64,000 nt of DNA. Source: Sphingomonas taxi. GTDB lineage: Bacteria > Pseudomonadota > Alphaproteobacteria > Sphingomonadales > Sphingomonadaceae. The position numbers and the translations under genes were made by a program. Position 1 is the stretch's first letter. Each line of letters begins with the position of its first letter. Positions 39,602-48,171 of this stretch are shown here, one piece after another. The stretch is from the NCBI GenBank assembly GCA_003243195.1, contig QFQI01000007.1, positions 69,337-133,336 on the forward strand, read 5' to 3'. Below the pieces are notes generated by a model. It searched no databases, was not told the DNA's origin, and saw only the letters and a program-made list of their open reading frames with translations.

Positions 39602-42600
39602 GTGAGCAGCGCGCGCCGCCGCATCGTCGTGGCCGCATCGGTGCTCGCGCTGGCGGCGGGCGGCGGATTGTGGCTGTTGCGCGTGCCGATCGCCACGCGC
39701 GTGATCGACCGCGAACTGGCCGCGCGCGGCGTGCCGGCGCGCTACGCCATCACCGACCTCGGGCTGGGGCGGCAGCGGCTGACCGGCGTGGTGATCGGCG
39801 ATCCGGCGCATCCCGATCTGGTCGCCGACTGGGTGGAGACGCGCACCGACCTGACGCTTTCCGGGCCGACACTGACGGCGGTGCGCGCCGGGCGGGTGCG
39901 GATCGCCGCGCGGCTGGTGGACGGGCGCGTGACGCTGGGCACGATCGACCGGCTGTTGCCGCCGCCGTCGGGCGCGCCGTTCGCGCTGCCGGCGCTGAAC
40001 GTCGACGTCGCCGATGCGCGGATCGCGCTGGCGACGCCCCACGGCCCGGTGGCGTTGCGGGTGGCGGGACGCGGGAAGCTGAACGATGGATTTCGCGGGC
40101 GGCTGGGCGCGCGCGCGCCGGCGCTGGATGTCGCGGGATGCCGGATCGAGGGGCTGACGGCCGACGTGACGATCGGCATCGCGCGCGCCGCCCCGCGCCT
40201 GGCGGGGCCGGTGGGGGCCGCGTCGCTCGGCTGCGCGGGCGGGCGGGCACGCGCGCTGGCGAGCGGGATCGACGTGGTGCTGTCGCCGGCGCTGGATCGC
40301 TGGAGCGGCCGCGCGACGCTGGCGGCGGCGGGGGTGGAGACGGCGGCGGCGCGGCTGGCGCGCGTGTCGGGAACCGTCGCCTTCGCCGGGGATGCCGCGC
40401 GGACCGGCGGCCGCGCGGAACTGGCCACCGCCGGCGTGGCGGCGACCGGCGCGCGCAGCGGCGCGGCGCGGTTCGCGGGGACATGGCGGCTGGCGGAGGG
40501 CCGCGCGACGCTGGCCGGGCGATTGTCCGCCAGCGACGTGGCGGTGGCCGCGCGGTGGCGCGCGCGGGTGGCGGCGGCGGGCGAGGCGGCGGCGGGGTCG
40601 CCGGTCGCGCCGCTGGCCGCCGGACTGGCGCGCGACGTGGCGCGCGCGGCCCGCGCCATGGACGTGGGCGCCGATCTGGCGCTGGCGACCGGCACGCCGA
40701 CGCTGCTGACGCTCCGGCGTGCGCGGATCGCGGCGGCCAGCGGCGCGCGCCTGGCGCTCGACGACGGCGCGGTGGTGATCGGCCATCCCGCCGGCGTGCG
40801 GATCGCGGGACAGGTGGCGGTGGCGGGCGGCGGGCTGCCGCGCGCGACGGTGCGACTGGATCAGGCCGCGCCGGGCGCGCCGGTGCGCGGCACGGCGACG
40901 ATCGCCCCGTATGCGCGCGGCGGCGCGGCGCTGGCACTGACGCCGCTGCGCTTCACCGCCGGCGGCGGCGGGGCGACGCGGATCACGGCCGGGGCCACGC
41001 TATCGGGGCCGCTGGCGGGCGGGCGGATCGAGCGGCTGGCGCTGCCGCTCGACCTGCGCTGGGACGGGCGCGGGCGGCTGGACGCGAATCGCGCGTGCAC
41101 GCCGGTCAGTTTCGCGCGACTCGCGCTGTCCGGGCTGGTGCTGCGGCCCGCCACGCTGCGGCTGTGCCCGGCGGGCGGCGCGCTGGTGCAGGTGGCGGGC
41201 GGGCGGGTCGCCGGGTCGGCGCGGATCGGCGCCACCACGCTGGCGGGCATGCTGGGCGATTCGCCGCTGCGCATCTCGGTGGGCGCGGCGGCGGTGCGGC
41301 TGGCGGATGGCGATGTCACGCTGAGCGACGTGGCGGCACGGATCGGCGCGGCGGATCGCGTGACGCGGCTGGAGGCGAAGCGGCTGCGCGCGGTGGTGCG
41401 CGGCGACGGCGTGGCGGGCGATGTCGCGGGGGCGGACGGGCGGATCGCCGAGGTGCCGCTGGAGCTGACCGGCGCGGCCGGCGCATGGCGCTTCGCGCAG
41501 GGCGTGCTGCGCGTGACGGGTGGATTGCAGGTGAGCGACGCCGCGACGCCCGCGCGCTTCGCGCCGCTGCTGGCGCGCGACGTCACGCTGTCGCTGGCCG
41601 GTGGCGCGATCGACGCGCACGGCACCCTGGTCACCCCCTCGCACGGGGCGGAGGCGGCGGGCGTGAAGGTGGCGGAGGTGACGATCGCGCACGCGCTGGC
41701 GAGCGGCGCGGGGCATGCGCGGCTGGCGGTGCCCGGCATCACCTTCGGCGAGACGTTGCAGCCCGACCAGCTTACCCGGCTGACGTTCGGCGTGATCGCC
41801 GACGTGCGCGGCATGGTGAGCGGGGAGGGCGACATCCGCTGGGACGCGCAGGGCGTATCGAGCAGCGGCACCTTCACCACCGCCGGCACCGACCTCGCCG
41901 CCGCGTTCGGCCCGGTGCAGGGATTGTCCGGCACGATCCGCTTCACCGACCTGCTGGGGCTGGTCACCGCGCCGGGGCAGGTGGCGACGGTCGCCTCGAT
42001 CAACCCCGGCGTGCCCGTCACCGACGGGCGGATCGTCTACCGGCTGCTGCCCGGGCTGCGCGTGCAGGTGGAGGACGGCCGCTGGCCGTTCGCGGGCGGC
42101 ACGCTGACGCTGGAGCCGACCGTGCTGGATTTCGCCGCCGAGCAGCAGCGGCGCATGACCTTCCGCGTCGACGGGATGGACGCGGGCAAGTTCCTGCTGG
42201 CGTTCGATTTCGAGAATCTCAACGCCACCGGCACGTTCGACGGCGTGCTGCCGATGGTCTTCGACGAGCGCGGCGGGCGTATCGAGGGCGGCCGGCTGGC
42301 GGCGCGCCCCGGCGGCGGGGGCATCGCGTATCTGGGCGCGCTGACCGAAAAGGACCTGGGCTTCTGGGGCAATCTCGCCTTCCAGTCGCTGCGCTCGCTC
42401 ACCTATCGCAACCTGGAGGTGGAGATGAACGGGCCGCTGGCAGGCGAGATGGTGACCGGCGTGCGCTTCTCCGGCATCCGCCAAGGGAAGGGCGCGACCA
42501 GCAACTTCCTGCTGCGCCGGCTGACGCGGCTGCCGATCCAGTTCAACATCACCATCCGCGCGCCCTTTCGCGGGCTGATCGATTCGGCGGCCAGCTTCTA

Positions 42601-42715
42601 CGACCCGCAGCGGCTGGTGAAGCGCAACCTGCAGGCGCTGATCGACGAGCAGAACCGGCGGACCGGCGTTCAGCCGCCCGCAAGCGACACCGTGCCACCA
42701 CCGCAACAGGATTGA
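39602..42715 (+). CDS. ydbH: YdbH-like AsmA-superfamily envelope protein
   Basis: The 1037-residue protein has one N-terminal TM (RRIVVAASVLALAAGGGLWL) and a long repetitive beta-rich periplasmic part with many LALDD-, RIAG- and LPLDL-like strands, as in the AsmA/TamB/YhdP/YdbH bridge proteins. The C-terminal half (GLSGTIRFTDLLGLVTAPGQ, GKFLLAFDFENLNATGTFDG) matches the YdbH-specific dicarboxylate-transport-labelled domain. In E. coli YdbH carries phospholipids to the outer membrane redundantly with TamB and YhdP. GTG 39602 follows a GGGGGGG-type site; the order ydbH-ynbE-ydbL is exactly conserved, which makes the call firm. Confidence 0.88.
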   Translation: MSSARRRIVVAASVLALAAGGGLWLLRVPIATRVIDRELAARGVPARYAITDLGLGRQRLTGVVIGDPAHPDLVADWVETRTDLTLSGPTLTAVRAGRVRIAARLVDGRVTLGTIDRLLPPPSGAPFALPALNVDVADARIALATPHGPVALRVAGRGKLNDGFRGRLGARAPALDVAGCRIEGLTADVTIGIARAAPRLAGPVGAASLGCAGGRARALASGIDVVLSPALDRWSGRATLAAAGVETAAARLARVSGTVAFAGDAARTGGRAELATAGVAATGARSGAARFAGTWRLAEGRATLAGRLSASDVAVAARWRARVAAAGEAAAGSPVAPLAAGLARDVARAARAMDVGADLALATGTPTLLTLRRARIAAASGARLALDDGAVVIGHPAGVRIAGQVAVAGGGLPRATVRLDQAAPGAPVRGTATIAPYARGGAALALTPLRFTAGGGGATRITAGATLSGPLAGGRIERLALPLDLRWDGRGRLDANRACTPVSFARLALSGLVLRPATLRLCPAGGALVQVAGGRVAGSARIGATTLAGMLGDSPLRISVGAAAVRLADGDVTLSDVAARIGAADRVTRLEAKRLRAVVRGDGVAGDVAGADGRIAEVPLELTGAAGAWRFAQGVLRVTGGLQVSDAATPARFAPLLARDVTLSLAGGAIDAHGTLVTPSHGAEAAGVKVAEVTIAHALASGAGHARLAVPGITFGETLQPDQLTRLTFGVIADVRGMVSGEGDIRWDAQGVSSSGTFTTAGTDLAAAFGPVQGLSGTIRFTDLLGLVTAPGQVATVASINPGVPVTDGRIVYRLLPGLRVQVEDGRWPFAGGTLTLEPTVLDFAAEQQRRMTFRVDGMDAGKFLLAFDFENLNATGTFDGVLPMVFDERGGRIEGGRLAARPGGGGIAYLGALTEKDLGFWGNLAFQSLRSLTYRNLEVEMNGPLAGEMVTGVRFSGIRQGKGATSNFLLRRLTRLPIQFNITIRAPFRGLIDSAASFYDPQRLVKRNLQALIDEQNRRTGVQPPASDTVPPPQQD

Positions 42716-42723
42716 CGAACGCG

Positions 42724-42912
42724 ATGCGCATCACGACTTTTGCAACCATGGCGATGCTGATGCTGGAAGGCGGGCTGGGCGGGTGCGTGAACATCTCCGC
42801 GCCCGACAAGCCGATCCAGATCAACCTCAACATCAACGTCACGCAGGAAGTGGTGTATCGACTCGACAACGAGGCGAAGACGCTGATCCAGCAGAACCCG
42901 GGGATTTTCTGA
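42724..42912 (+). CDS. ynbE: YnbE-like outer-membrane lipoprotein
   Basis: The 62-residue lipoprotein has signal residues MRITTFATMAMLMLEGGLGG then Cys21 and the YnbE core CVNISAPDKPIQINLNINV, EVVYRLDNEAK. In E. coli YnbE adds a beta strand to the end of YdbH at the outer membrane to complete the lipid bridge. It starts 8 bases after ydbH and ends 2 bases before ydbL. A Glu sits in the hydrophobic region, which is slightly unusual for a signal peptide. Confidence 0.9.
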   Translation: MRITTFATMAMLMLEGGLGGCVNISAPDKPIQINLNINVTQEVVYRLDNEAKTLIQQNPGIF

Positions 42913-42914
42913 CC

Positions 42915-43292
42915 ATGCGTATCAAGGCTTCCTGCATGATCGCCGCGCTGGTCGCGACCGCGCTGCCCGCCGCGGCGCTGGCGCAGCGCGATCCCGCCTA
43001 TGCCGCCGCGCGCGCCGCCGGGCAGGTCGGCGAACAGCCGGACGGTTACCTGGGCATCGTCGGCGGCGGCTCCGCGGAGCTGCGCGCGCTGGTGAGCAAC
43101 ATCAACATCCAGCGCAAGGCCGCCTATACGCAGAAGGCGCAGGCGTCGGGCGCGACGGTGGAGCAGCTCGCCTTCACCAGCGGGTGCAACCTGATCGCGC
43201 AGACCAGCGCGGGCGAGAAATATCGCGCGCCCGACGGAAGCTGGCAGACGCGCGGCGGCGGCGCGCCGCTGCGCGACCCGCGCTGCGTCTAG
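42915..43292 (+). CDS. ydbL: YdbL/DUF1318 family periplasmic protein
   Basis: The 125-residue protein has a signal peptide (MRIKASCMIAALVATALPAA, cleavage near ALA-QRD) and the DUF1318 core: ARAAGQVGEQPDGYLGIVGG, LRALVSNINIQRKAAYTQKA and QLAFTSGCNLIAQT. In E. coli YdbL acts as a chaperone that keeps YnbE from forming multimers. The two Cys near the C-terminus (SGCNL, DPRCV) could form a disulfide. It is the last gene of the ydbH set. Confidence 0.9.
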   Translation: MRIKASCMIAALVATALPAAALAQRDPAYAAARAAGQVGEQPDGYLGIVGGGSAELRALVSNINIQRKAAYTQKAQASGATVEQLAFTSGCNLIAQTSAGEKYRAPDGSWQTRGGGAPLRDPRCV

Positions 43293-43349
43293 CGCCGGGA
43301 TATCGCCGGCGGCGGACGGGCGATCGGATTAACCGGCCGTCCACACCTG

Positions 43350-43376
43350 TTGACACCCCCGGACCCCCCGTCTAAC
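43350..43376 (+). promoter_or_regulatory. Probable sigma-70 promoter of the atpI-B-E-F'-F operon
   Basis: TTGACA (43350-43355) lies 15 bases from TCTAAC (43371-43376). This fits the alphaproteobacterial consensus TTGACGS-N10-14-GCTANAWC better than the E. coli -10. It is in the 165-base gap between ydbL and atpI, about 80 bases before the atpI GTG, and no other promoter-like signal stands out there. Confidence 0.6.
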
Positions 43377-43457
43377 CGGACGGTGCCTTGGCGGGGCTGC
43401 TCGCCGCCCGCGCGCGTCCTCTCCCCGGCCTAGAAGAACCAGGGTGAGGGTGGCGGT

Positions 43458-43790
43458 GTGGCGGAGAATGGTTCCGGACGGGATTTCCACGACGCGGCGG
43501 ACCCGCGGCTGACGCAGCTCGATCAACGGCTGGCGCAGGCGCGACGGGACGAAGCGGCGCGGCAGGGGGTTGCGCACGACGATGCCGATGCGGGCTATTC
43601 GCTCGGCAATCGCGTGCTCGCCGCCCTGATCGGAAGTCTCGTCGGATCGGCGCTGATCGGCTGGTGTATCGACCGCTGGTCCGGCACCGCGCCGTGGGGG
43701 CTGATCGTCATGCTGTTCCTCGGAATAGCGGTGGCGTTCAGGCAGATCATTCGGTTGACGAGCAGGCGCCCGGGCGATCCGGGCGCTTGA
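43458..43790 (+). CDS. atpI: ATP synthase accessory protein AtpI
   Basis: The 110-residue protein has a charged N-terminal half (RLTQLDQRLAQARRDEAARQ) and two TM helices (VLAALIGSLVGSALIGWCID and GLIVMLFLGIAVAFRQIIRL). It matches the AtpI/AtpZ family, which assists assembly of the c-ring and may carry Mg/Ca. It starts with GTG and is first in the Fo operon. A Cys in GWCID is not typical but probably neutral. Confidence 0.88.
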   Translation: MAENGSGRDFHDAADPRLTQLDQRLAQARRDEAARQGVAHDDADAGYSLGNRVLAALIGSLVGSALIGWCIDRWSGTAPWGLIVMLFLGIAVAFRQIIRLTSRRPGDPGA

Positions 43791-43816
43791 CGTATGTAAG
43801 AAGCGGGAACCCGGCA

Positions 43817-44605
43817 GTGGCGGCAGAAGGCGGCAAGATCGATCCGATGCACCAGTTCCTGATCGAGCCCGTGCTCGGTCAGCGCTGGGTGGTGGGCGGC
43901 TACGATCTGTCCTTCACCAATTCCGCCTTGTGGATGGTCATCACGCTGGTCGCGCTGTGGCTGTTCATGCTGGGCGGCATGAAGCGCGAGCTGGTGCCCG
44001 GCCGCTGGCAGGCGGCGGTGGAGGGCTTCACCGGCTTCGTGCAGAACATGCTGACGTCCAACGTCGGGCCGGAGGGCAAGCGCTTCGTCCCCTACGTCTT
44101 CTCGCTGTTCATGTTCATCCTGTTCGCCAACGTGCTGGGCCTGATGCCGGTGGGCATCGTCCCGGGCTGGCATCCGTTCACGATCACCAGCCACCTGACC
44201 GTCACCGGCGTGCTGGCGATCATCAGCTTCGGGATCGTGCTGGTCGTCGGCTTCGGCAAGCACGGCTTCCACTTCTTCAGCCTGTTCGTGCCGCACGGCA
44301 CTCCGCTGCCGATGATCCCGCTGATCTTCGTCGTCGAGCTGCTGAGCTTCCTGGTGCGCCCGTTCTCGCTGGGTCTGCGACTGTTCGTCGCGATGACCGC
44401 CGGGCACATCCTGCTGAAGGTGCTGGCGGCGTTCGTCATCAACGGCATCAACCTGGGGCCGGGCTATATCGCGATCGTGTCGCTGCCCAGCTTCGTGCTG
44501 ATGATCGGCATCACGCTGCTGGAGCTGCTGGTCGCGGCGATCCAGGCATATGTCTTTGCGCTGCTGACCAGCGTCTATCTGAACGACGCGGTCAACCTGC
44601 ACTGA
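43817..44605 (+). CDS. atpB: ATP synthase Fo subunit a
   Basis: The 262-residue protein starts with GTG 43817 (VAAEGGKIDPMHQF). It has 5-6 TM helices and the subunit a signature LVRPFSLGLRLFVAMTAGHI with the essential Arg (SLGLRLF), plus FVVELLSFLVRP and ALLTSVYLNDAVNLH at the C-terminus. It forms the proton half-channels against the c-ring. It is 26 bases after atpI and 43 before atpE. An upstream in-frame extension to 43664 overlaps atpI and is not real. Confidence 0.96.
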   Translation: MAAEGGKIDPMHQFLIEPVLGQRWVVGGYDLSFTNSALWMVITLVALWLFMLGGMKRELVPGRWQAAVEGFTGFVQNMLTSNVGPEGKRFVPYVFSLFMFILFANVLGLMPVGIVPGWHPFTITSHLTVTGVLAIISFGIVLVVGFGKHGFHFFSLFVPHGTPLPMIPLIFVVELLSFLVRPFSLGLRLFVAMTAGHILLKVLAAFVINGINLGPGYIAIVSLPSFVLMIGITLLELLVAAIQAYVFALLTSVYLNDAVNLH

Positions 44606-44648
44606 GTTTCCTTTCCAACCAACGCTATTACTGACGGGAGTTATTATC

Positions 44649-44876
44649 ATGGACGCAAACGCCGCCAAGCTGCTCGGCGCCGGTCTCGCCGCGATCGGCA
44701 TGGGCATCGCCGCGCTGGGCGTGGGCAATGTGTTCGCCGCCTTCCTCGAAGGCGCGCTGCGCAACCCGGGTGCCGCCGACGGCCAGCAGGGCCGCCTGTT
44801 CATCGGTTTCGCGGGTGCGGAGCTGCTGGGCCTGCTCGCCTTCGTGACGATGATCATCCTGGTGTTCGTCGCGTAA
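44649..44876 (+). CDS. atpE: ATP synthase Fo subunit c
   Basis: The 75-residue proteolipid is a two-helix hairpin: LLGAGLAAIGMGIAALGVGN, the polar loop GALRNPGAAD, and GRLFIGFAGAELLGLLAFVT with the proton-carrying acidic residue (Glu in GAELLGL). The c-ring rotates with proton flow. It has the best-spaced ribosome site of the operon (GGGAG) and a strong stem-loop behind it, consistent with the need for many copies per complex. No sodium-type ligand set is seen. Confidence 0.97.
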   Translation: MDANAAKLLGAGLAAIGMGIAALGVGNVFAAFLEGALRNPGAADGQQGRLFIGFAGAELLGLLAFVTMIILVFVA

Positions 44877-44892
44877 CCACGCCGACGACATG

Positions 44893-44915
44893 GCCCCGCC
44901 CGCGTCGGGCGGGGC
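44893..44915 (+). promoter_or_regulatory. Strong stem-loop between atpE and the b' gene
   Basis: GCCCCGCCC (44893-44901) pairs perfectly with GGGCGGGGC (44907-44915) around the loop GCGTC. There is no T run, so it is not a full terminator. Such hairpins after atpE protect its mRNA or attenuate downstream reading, giving the excess of subunit c over b. The b' start follows 21 bases later. Confidence 0.7.
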
Positions 44916-44936
44916 TGACCTAGGAAGCGGATCACC

Positions 44937-45431
44937 ATGCCTCAAATCAGTCAGATCGCCGCCACCTACGCCTCGCAGATCTTCTGGCTGCTCATCACCT
45001 TCGGCATCCTGTATTTCGGGATCGGCAAGATGATGGTCCCCAGGGTGCAGGGCGTGATGGACCTGCGCGAATCGAAGATCGCGCAGGATCTCGCCACCGC
45101 CGAGGCGGCGCGGGCCGAGGCCGACCGGACCGAGGCGGCGTGGAACGCCGACATGGACGCGGCGCGGGCCGCCGCGCAGGCGGAAGTCGCCGCGGCGAAG
45201 GCGCGCGCGGCGGCCGCGGCGGAAGCGCAACTGCGTTCGGCGGACGCCGACCTGCACGAGCGTGTCGCGCACCACGACATCGCCATCGGCAATGCCAAGG
45301 CGGCGGCGATGGTGAACGTGCAGACGATCGCGGCGGAAGCGGCGCAGGAGCTGGTGCAGCGCCTGTCCGGGCTCGCCGTTCCTCTCGAGGCCGCCAACGA
45401 GGCGGTCCGCAGGCAGCTTCATCATGGCTAA
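44937..45431 (+). CDS. ATP synthase Fo subunit b' (AtpF'/AtpG)
   Basis: The 164-residue protein has one N-terminal TM (SQIFWLLITFGILYFGIGKM) followed by a long Ala-, Glu- and Lys-rich coiled coil. It begins MPQISQIAATYASQIFW, typical of the b' subunit of alphaproteobacteria, which have two different b subunits forming the peripheral stalk. It overlaps the next b gene by 8 bases. The end (AVRRQLHHG) is short and non-conserved. Confidence 0.92.
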   Translation: MPQISQIAATYASQIFWLLITFGILYFGIGKMMVPRVQGVMDLRESKIAQDLATAEAARAEADRTEAAWNADMDAARAAAQAEVAAAKARAAAAAEAQLRSADADLHERVAHHDIAIGNAKAAAMVNVQTIAAEAAQELVQRLSGLAVPLEAANEAVRRQLHHG

Positions 45432-46050
45432 TCCGTCCACCGCCCATTCGACCATCGCGCAGGATATCGAGGCGCAGCCGCTGGAAGGCCAGGACCTGGC
45501 CAACGGCAGCGGCCTGCATGGTGCGACCAGCGCGGGCGACGGCGAATCGCACGCCGCGCCCACCGCATTGGGGTTCAACGACACCGGCTGGGTCGGGATC
45601 GCCGCGCTGGTGGTGCTGATCGGCATGGTCGTGTGGAAGGTGCCGGCCGCGATCGGCGCGATGCTGGACAAGCGCATCGCCGAGATCCGCCATCAGCTCG
45701 ACGAGGCGACGACGCTCCGCAAGGAAGCCGAGGCGCTGCGCGACGAATATGCCGCGCGCGCGCGCGGTGCCGAGGCGGATGCCGCCAAGATGCGCGACAA
45801 TGCGCATCACGAGGCGGCGGAGATCGTCGCCCGGGCGAAGGCCGATACCGAGGCGCTGATGGAGCGTCGCGCGCGGATGGCCGAGGACAAGATCGCCGCC
45901 GCCGAGCGCGCCGCGATCGCCGAGGTCCGCGCCCGCACGGCGCAGGCGGCGGCCACCGCCGCGGCCGCGCTGATCGCGGAACGGCACGGCGTCGATGCCG
46001 ATCGCGCGCTGGTGGACCGCGCGATCGCGGGGGTCGGTCGCCTGAACTGA
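45424..46050 (+). CDS. atpF: ATP synthase Fo subunit b
   Basis: The 208-residue protein has an unusually long soluble N-terminus (about 55 residues, low complexity, with His and Gly), a TM (VGIAALVVLIGMVVWKVPAA) and the b-type motif AIGAMLDKRIAEIRHQLDEA followed by a coiled coil. It pairs with b' to hold F1 still. N-terminal extensions before the TM are usual in sphingomonad AtpF. The F1 genes are not in the window, as expected for alphaproteobacteria. Confidence 0.93.
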   Translation: MANPSTAHSTIAQDIEAQPLEGQDLANGSGLHGATSAGDGESHAAPTALGFNDTGWVGIAALVVLIGMVVWKVPAAIGAMLDKRIAEIRHQLDEATTLRKEAEALRDEYAARARGAEADAAKMRDNAHHEAAEIVARAKADTEALMERRARMAEDKIAAAERAAIAEVRARTAQAAATAAAALIAERHGVDADRALVDRAIAGVGRLN

Positions 46051-46276
46051 TCGCCCGGCCGGGCGCGCTGCGGGGCAGGGCGCCCCGTGGGCAGGGCGTC
46101 GCGGGTCCGGCTCCGGGGCGCCCGGCCCCGTCCGCGATGGCGGGGCGGCAGGCCGGAAGGCGCCGCGCGGCCGACCTTCCATCCGGCATCGTGCCGCGTC
46201 ACCTTCTCCATCGACCCTCTTGATCCGGCGGTCGGCATCGTGCTTCCCGCTGCCCGCCAGCAAGGAAGCCTCGCCG

Positions 46277-48106
46277 ATGCGCCCGTTACCTCTCGCCGCC
46301 CTGCTGCTCGCCAGCGCGACCGTCGCTGCGCCGGCCACCGCGCGGACCGTGGCGACGCCGCCGGCCACCACGTCCACCGCCGCCGGAACGAAGCTGCGCG
46401 CGCTGTTCGCCGCCAGCGACGAGGCGAGCCTGCGCCGCAATCCGATACAGGCGCTGTTCCGCGGCGACCTGCGGTACGCCGACCAGCTCGGCGATCCCTT
46501 TTCCGATGCCTATATCGCCGCCGAGCGCGCCGCCGCGCAGCATGATCTGGCCGCGCTGGCGACGATCGACCGTGCGCGGCTGTCGCGCGTCGACCGCGTC
46601 GCCTATGACGTGTTCCGGCAACAGACGCTGCTGAACCTGCGCGGGCTGGCGCCCGATCTGGTCGCGCTGACGATCGTGCGGCCGATGGATCATTTCTTCG
46701 GGTTGCAGACCTTCTACCCCGAACTCGCGTCGGGACAGGGCGCCGCGCCGTTCAACACCGTCGCGGATTACGAGAACAACCTGAAGCGCAATGCGCAATA
46801 TGCCGCGCTGCTCGATCAGGCGATCGCGCGGTTCCGGCAAGGGATGACGTCCGGCATCGTCCAGCCCCGGCTGGTGGTGCGCAACATGATCGGCCAGCTC
46901 GACAACCTGCTGGCCGGCGGCACCGAGCAATCGCCGCTGTACGGGCCGGTGAAGGCGTTTCCGGCCGCCGTGCCGGAGGGCCAGCGCGCGCGGCTGCGCG
47001 CCGCCTATGCGCGCCAGATCGCCGAGGTGCTGAACCCCGCACAGCGCCGGCTGCGCGATTTCCTGCAGACCGAGTATCTGCCCGCCGCGCGCGACAGCAT
47101 CGGGCTGTCGGCGATGCCGGGCGGCGCGAAGCTGTACGATTACCTGATCGAATCCAACACCACGCTGCCGCTGAAGGCCGATGCGGTCCACGACCTGGGG
47201 CTGAAGGAGGTCGCGCGGATCACGCGGGCGATGGAGGAGCAGAAGGCGAAGGTCGGCTTCAAGGGGACGCTCGCCGACTTCTTCACCTTCCTGCGCACCG
47301 ACAAGCGTTTCCAGCCCGCCTCCGCGATCCAGTTGCGCGAGGGATATGAGGCGATCGGGCGGCGCGTCGAGGCGCGGGTGCACGAACAATTCTCGCTGAT
47401 CCCGAAGACCCCGCTGGAGATCCGCCCGGTTCCGGCGTTCAAGGAGAAGACCGACGCGGGCGGCTCCTATCAGTCGGGCACGCCGGACGGATCGCGGCCG
47501 GGCGTGTTCTACTACAACACCTACGACCTGCCGATCCGCTACATGTGGGAGATGGAGACGCTGTACCTGCACGAAGCGGTGCCGGGGCATCATTTCCAGA
47601 TCAGCCTGGCGCAGGAGGACCAGTCGCTGCCGGCGTTCATGCGCTTTGGCGGGAACACCGCCTATGTCGAGGGCTGGGCGCTGTATGCCGAGACGCTGTG
47701 GCCCGAACTGGGGATGGAGGGCGACCCGTACCAGCGGATGGGCGGGCTGAACGACGAGATGCTGCGCGCGATGCGGCTGGTGGTCGATACCGGCATCCAC
47801 GCCAAGGGATGGAGCCGCGACCAGGCGATCGACTATATGCTCGCCCACTCGCCGATGCCGCGCACCGACGCGACCGCCGAGGTCGAGCGCTATATCGCGA
47901 TCCCCGGGCAGGCGCTGGCGTACAAGATCGGGCAATTGACGATCTCGCGGCTGAAGGCGGATGCGCGCGCGAAGCTGGGCGCGCGCTTCGATCCGCGCGC
48001 CTTCCATGCGGCGGTGCTGGATACCGGCGCGCTGCCGATGTCGGTGCTGGAGGAGAAGATCGCCGCATGGGTGAAGCGCGGGGGCGGCAGCGCGCCCGAT
48101 CGCTGA
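46277..48106 (+). CDS. DUF885 family exported metallopeptidase-like protein
   Basis: The 609-residue protein has a signal peptide (MRPLPLAALLLASATVAAPA, cleavage near ATA) and the DUF885 domain. The probable zinc site is HEAVPGHHFQ with His432, Glu433 and the second His, resembling the HExxH-like site of M32-type peptidases; a distal Glu in NTAYVEGWALYAE is also conserved in the family. It is likely a periplasmic peptidase, but the substrate is unknown. An AAGGAAG site precedes ATG 46277. The 226-base gap upstream is GC-rich with several short inverted repeats but no clear promoter. Confidence 0.9.
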   Translation: MRPLPLAALLLASATVAAPATARTVATPPATTSTAAGTKLRALFAASDEASLRRNPIQALFRGDLRYADQLGDPFSDAYIAAERAAAQHDLAALATIDRARLSRVDRVAYDVFRQQTLLNLRGLAPDLVALTIVRPMDHFFGLQTFYPELASGQGAAPFNTVADYENNLKRNAQYAALLDQAIARFRQGMTSGIVQPRLVVRNMIGQLDNLLAGGTEQSPLYGPVKAFPAAVPEGQRARLRAAYARQIAEVLNPAQRRLRDFLQTEYLPAARDSIGLSAMPGGAKLYDYLIESNTTLPLKADAVHDLGLKEVARITRAMEEQKAKVGFKGTLADFFTFLRTDKRFQPASAIQLREGYEAIGRRVEARVHEQFSLIPKTPLEIRPVPAFKEKTDAGGSYQSGTPDGSRPGVFYYNTYDLPIRYMWEMETLYLHEAVPGHHFQISLAQEDQSLPAFMRFGGNTAYVEGWALYAETLWPELGMEGDPYQRMGGLNDEMLRAMRLVVDTGIHAKGWSRDQAIDYMLAHSPMPRTDATAEVERYIAIPGQALAYKIGQLTISRLKADARAKLGARFDPRAFHAAVLDTGALPMSVLEEKIAAWVKRGGGSAPDR

Positions 48107-48171
48107 CGACGGTCGCGGCGGCGCCACGGCGGGGGTGGCGGCTGGCGGCGGTACTTCCTAGATCGCGGGGG

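Noticed and set aside
46051..46276. Terminator after atpF
   Set aside because: Several GC inverted repeats but no stem followed by a T run; not distinguishable from background at this GC content.
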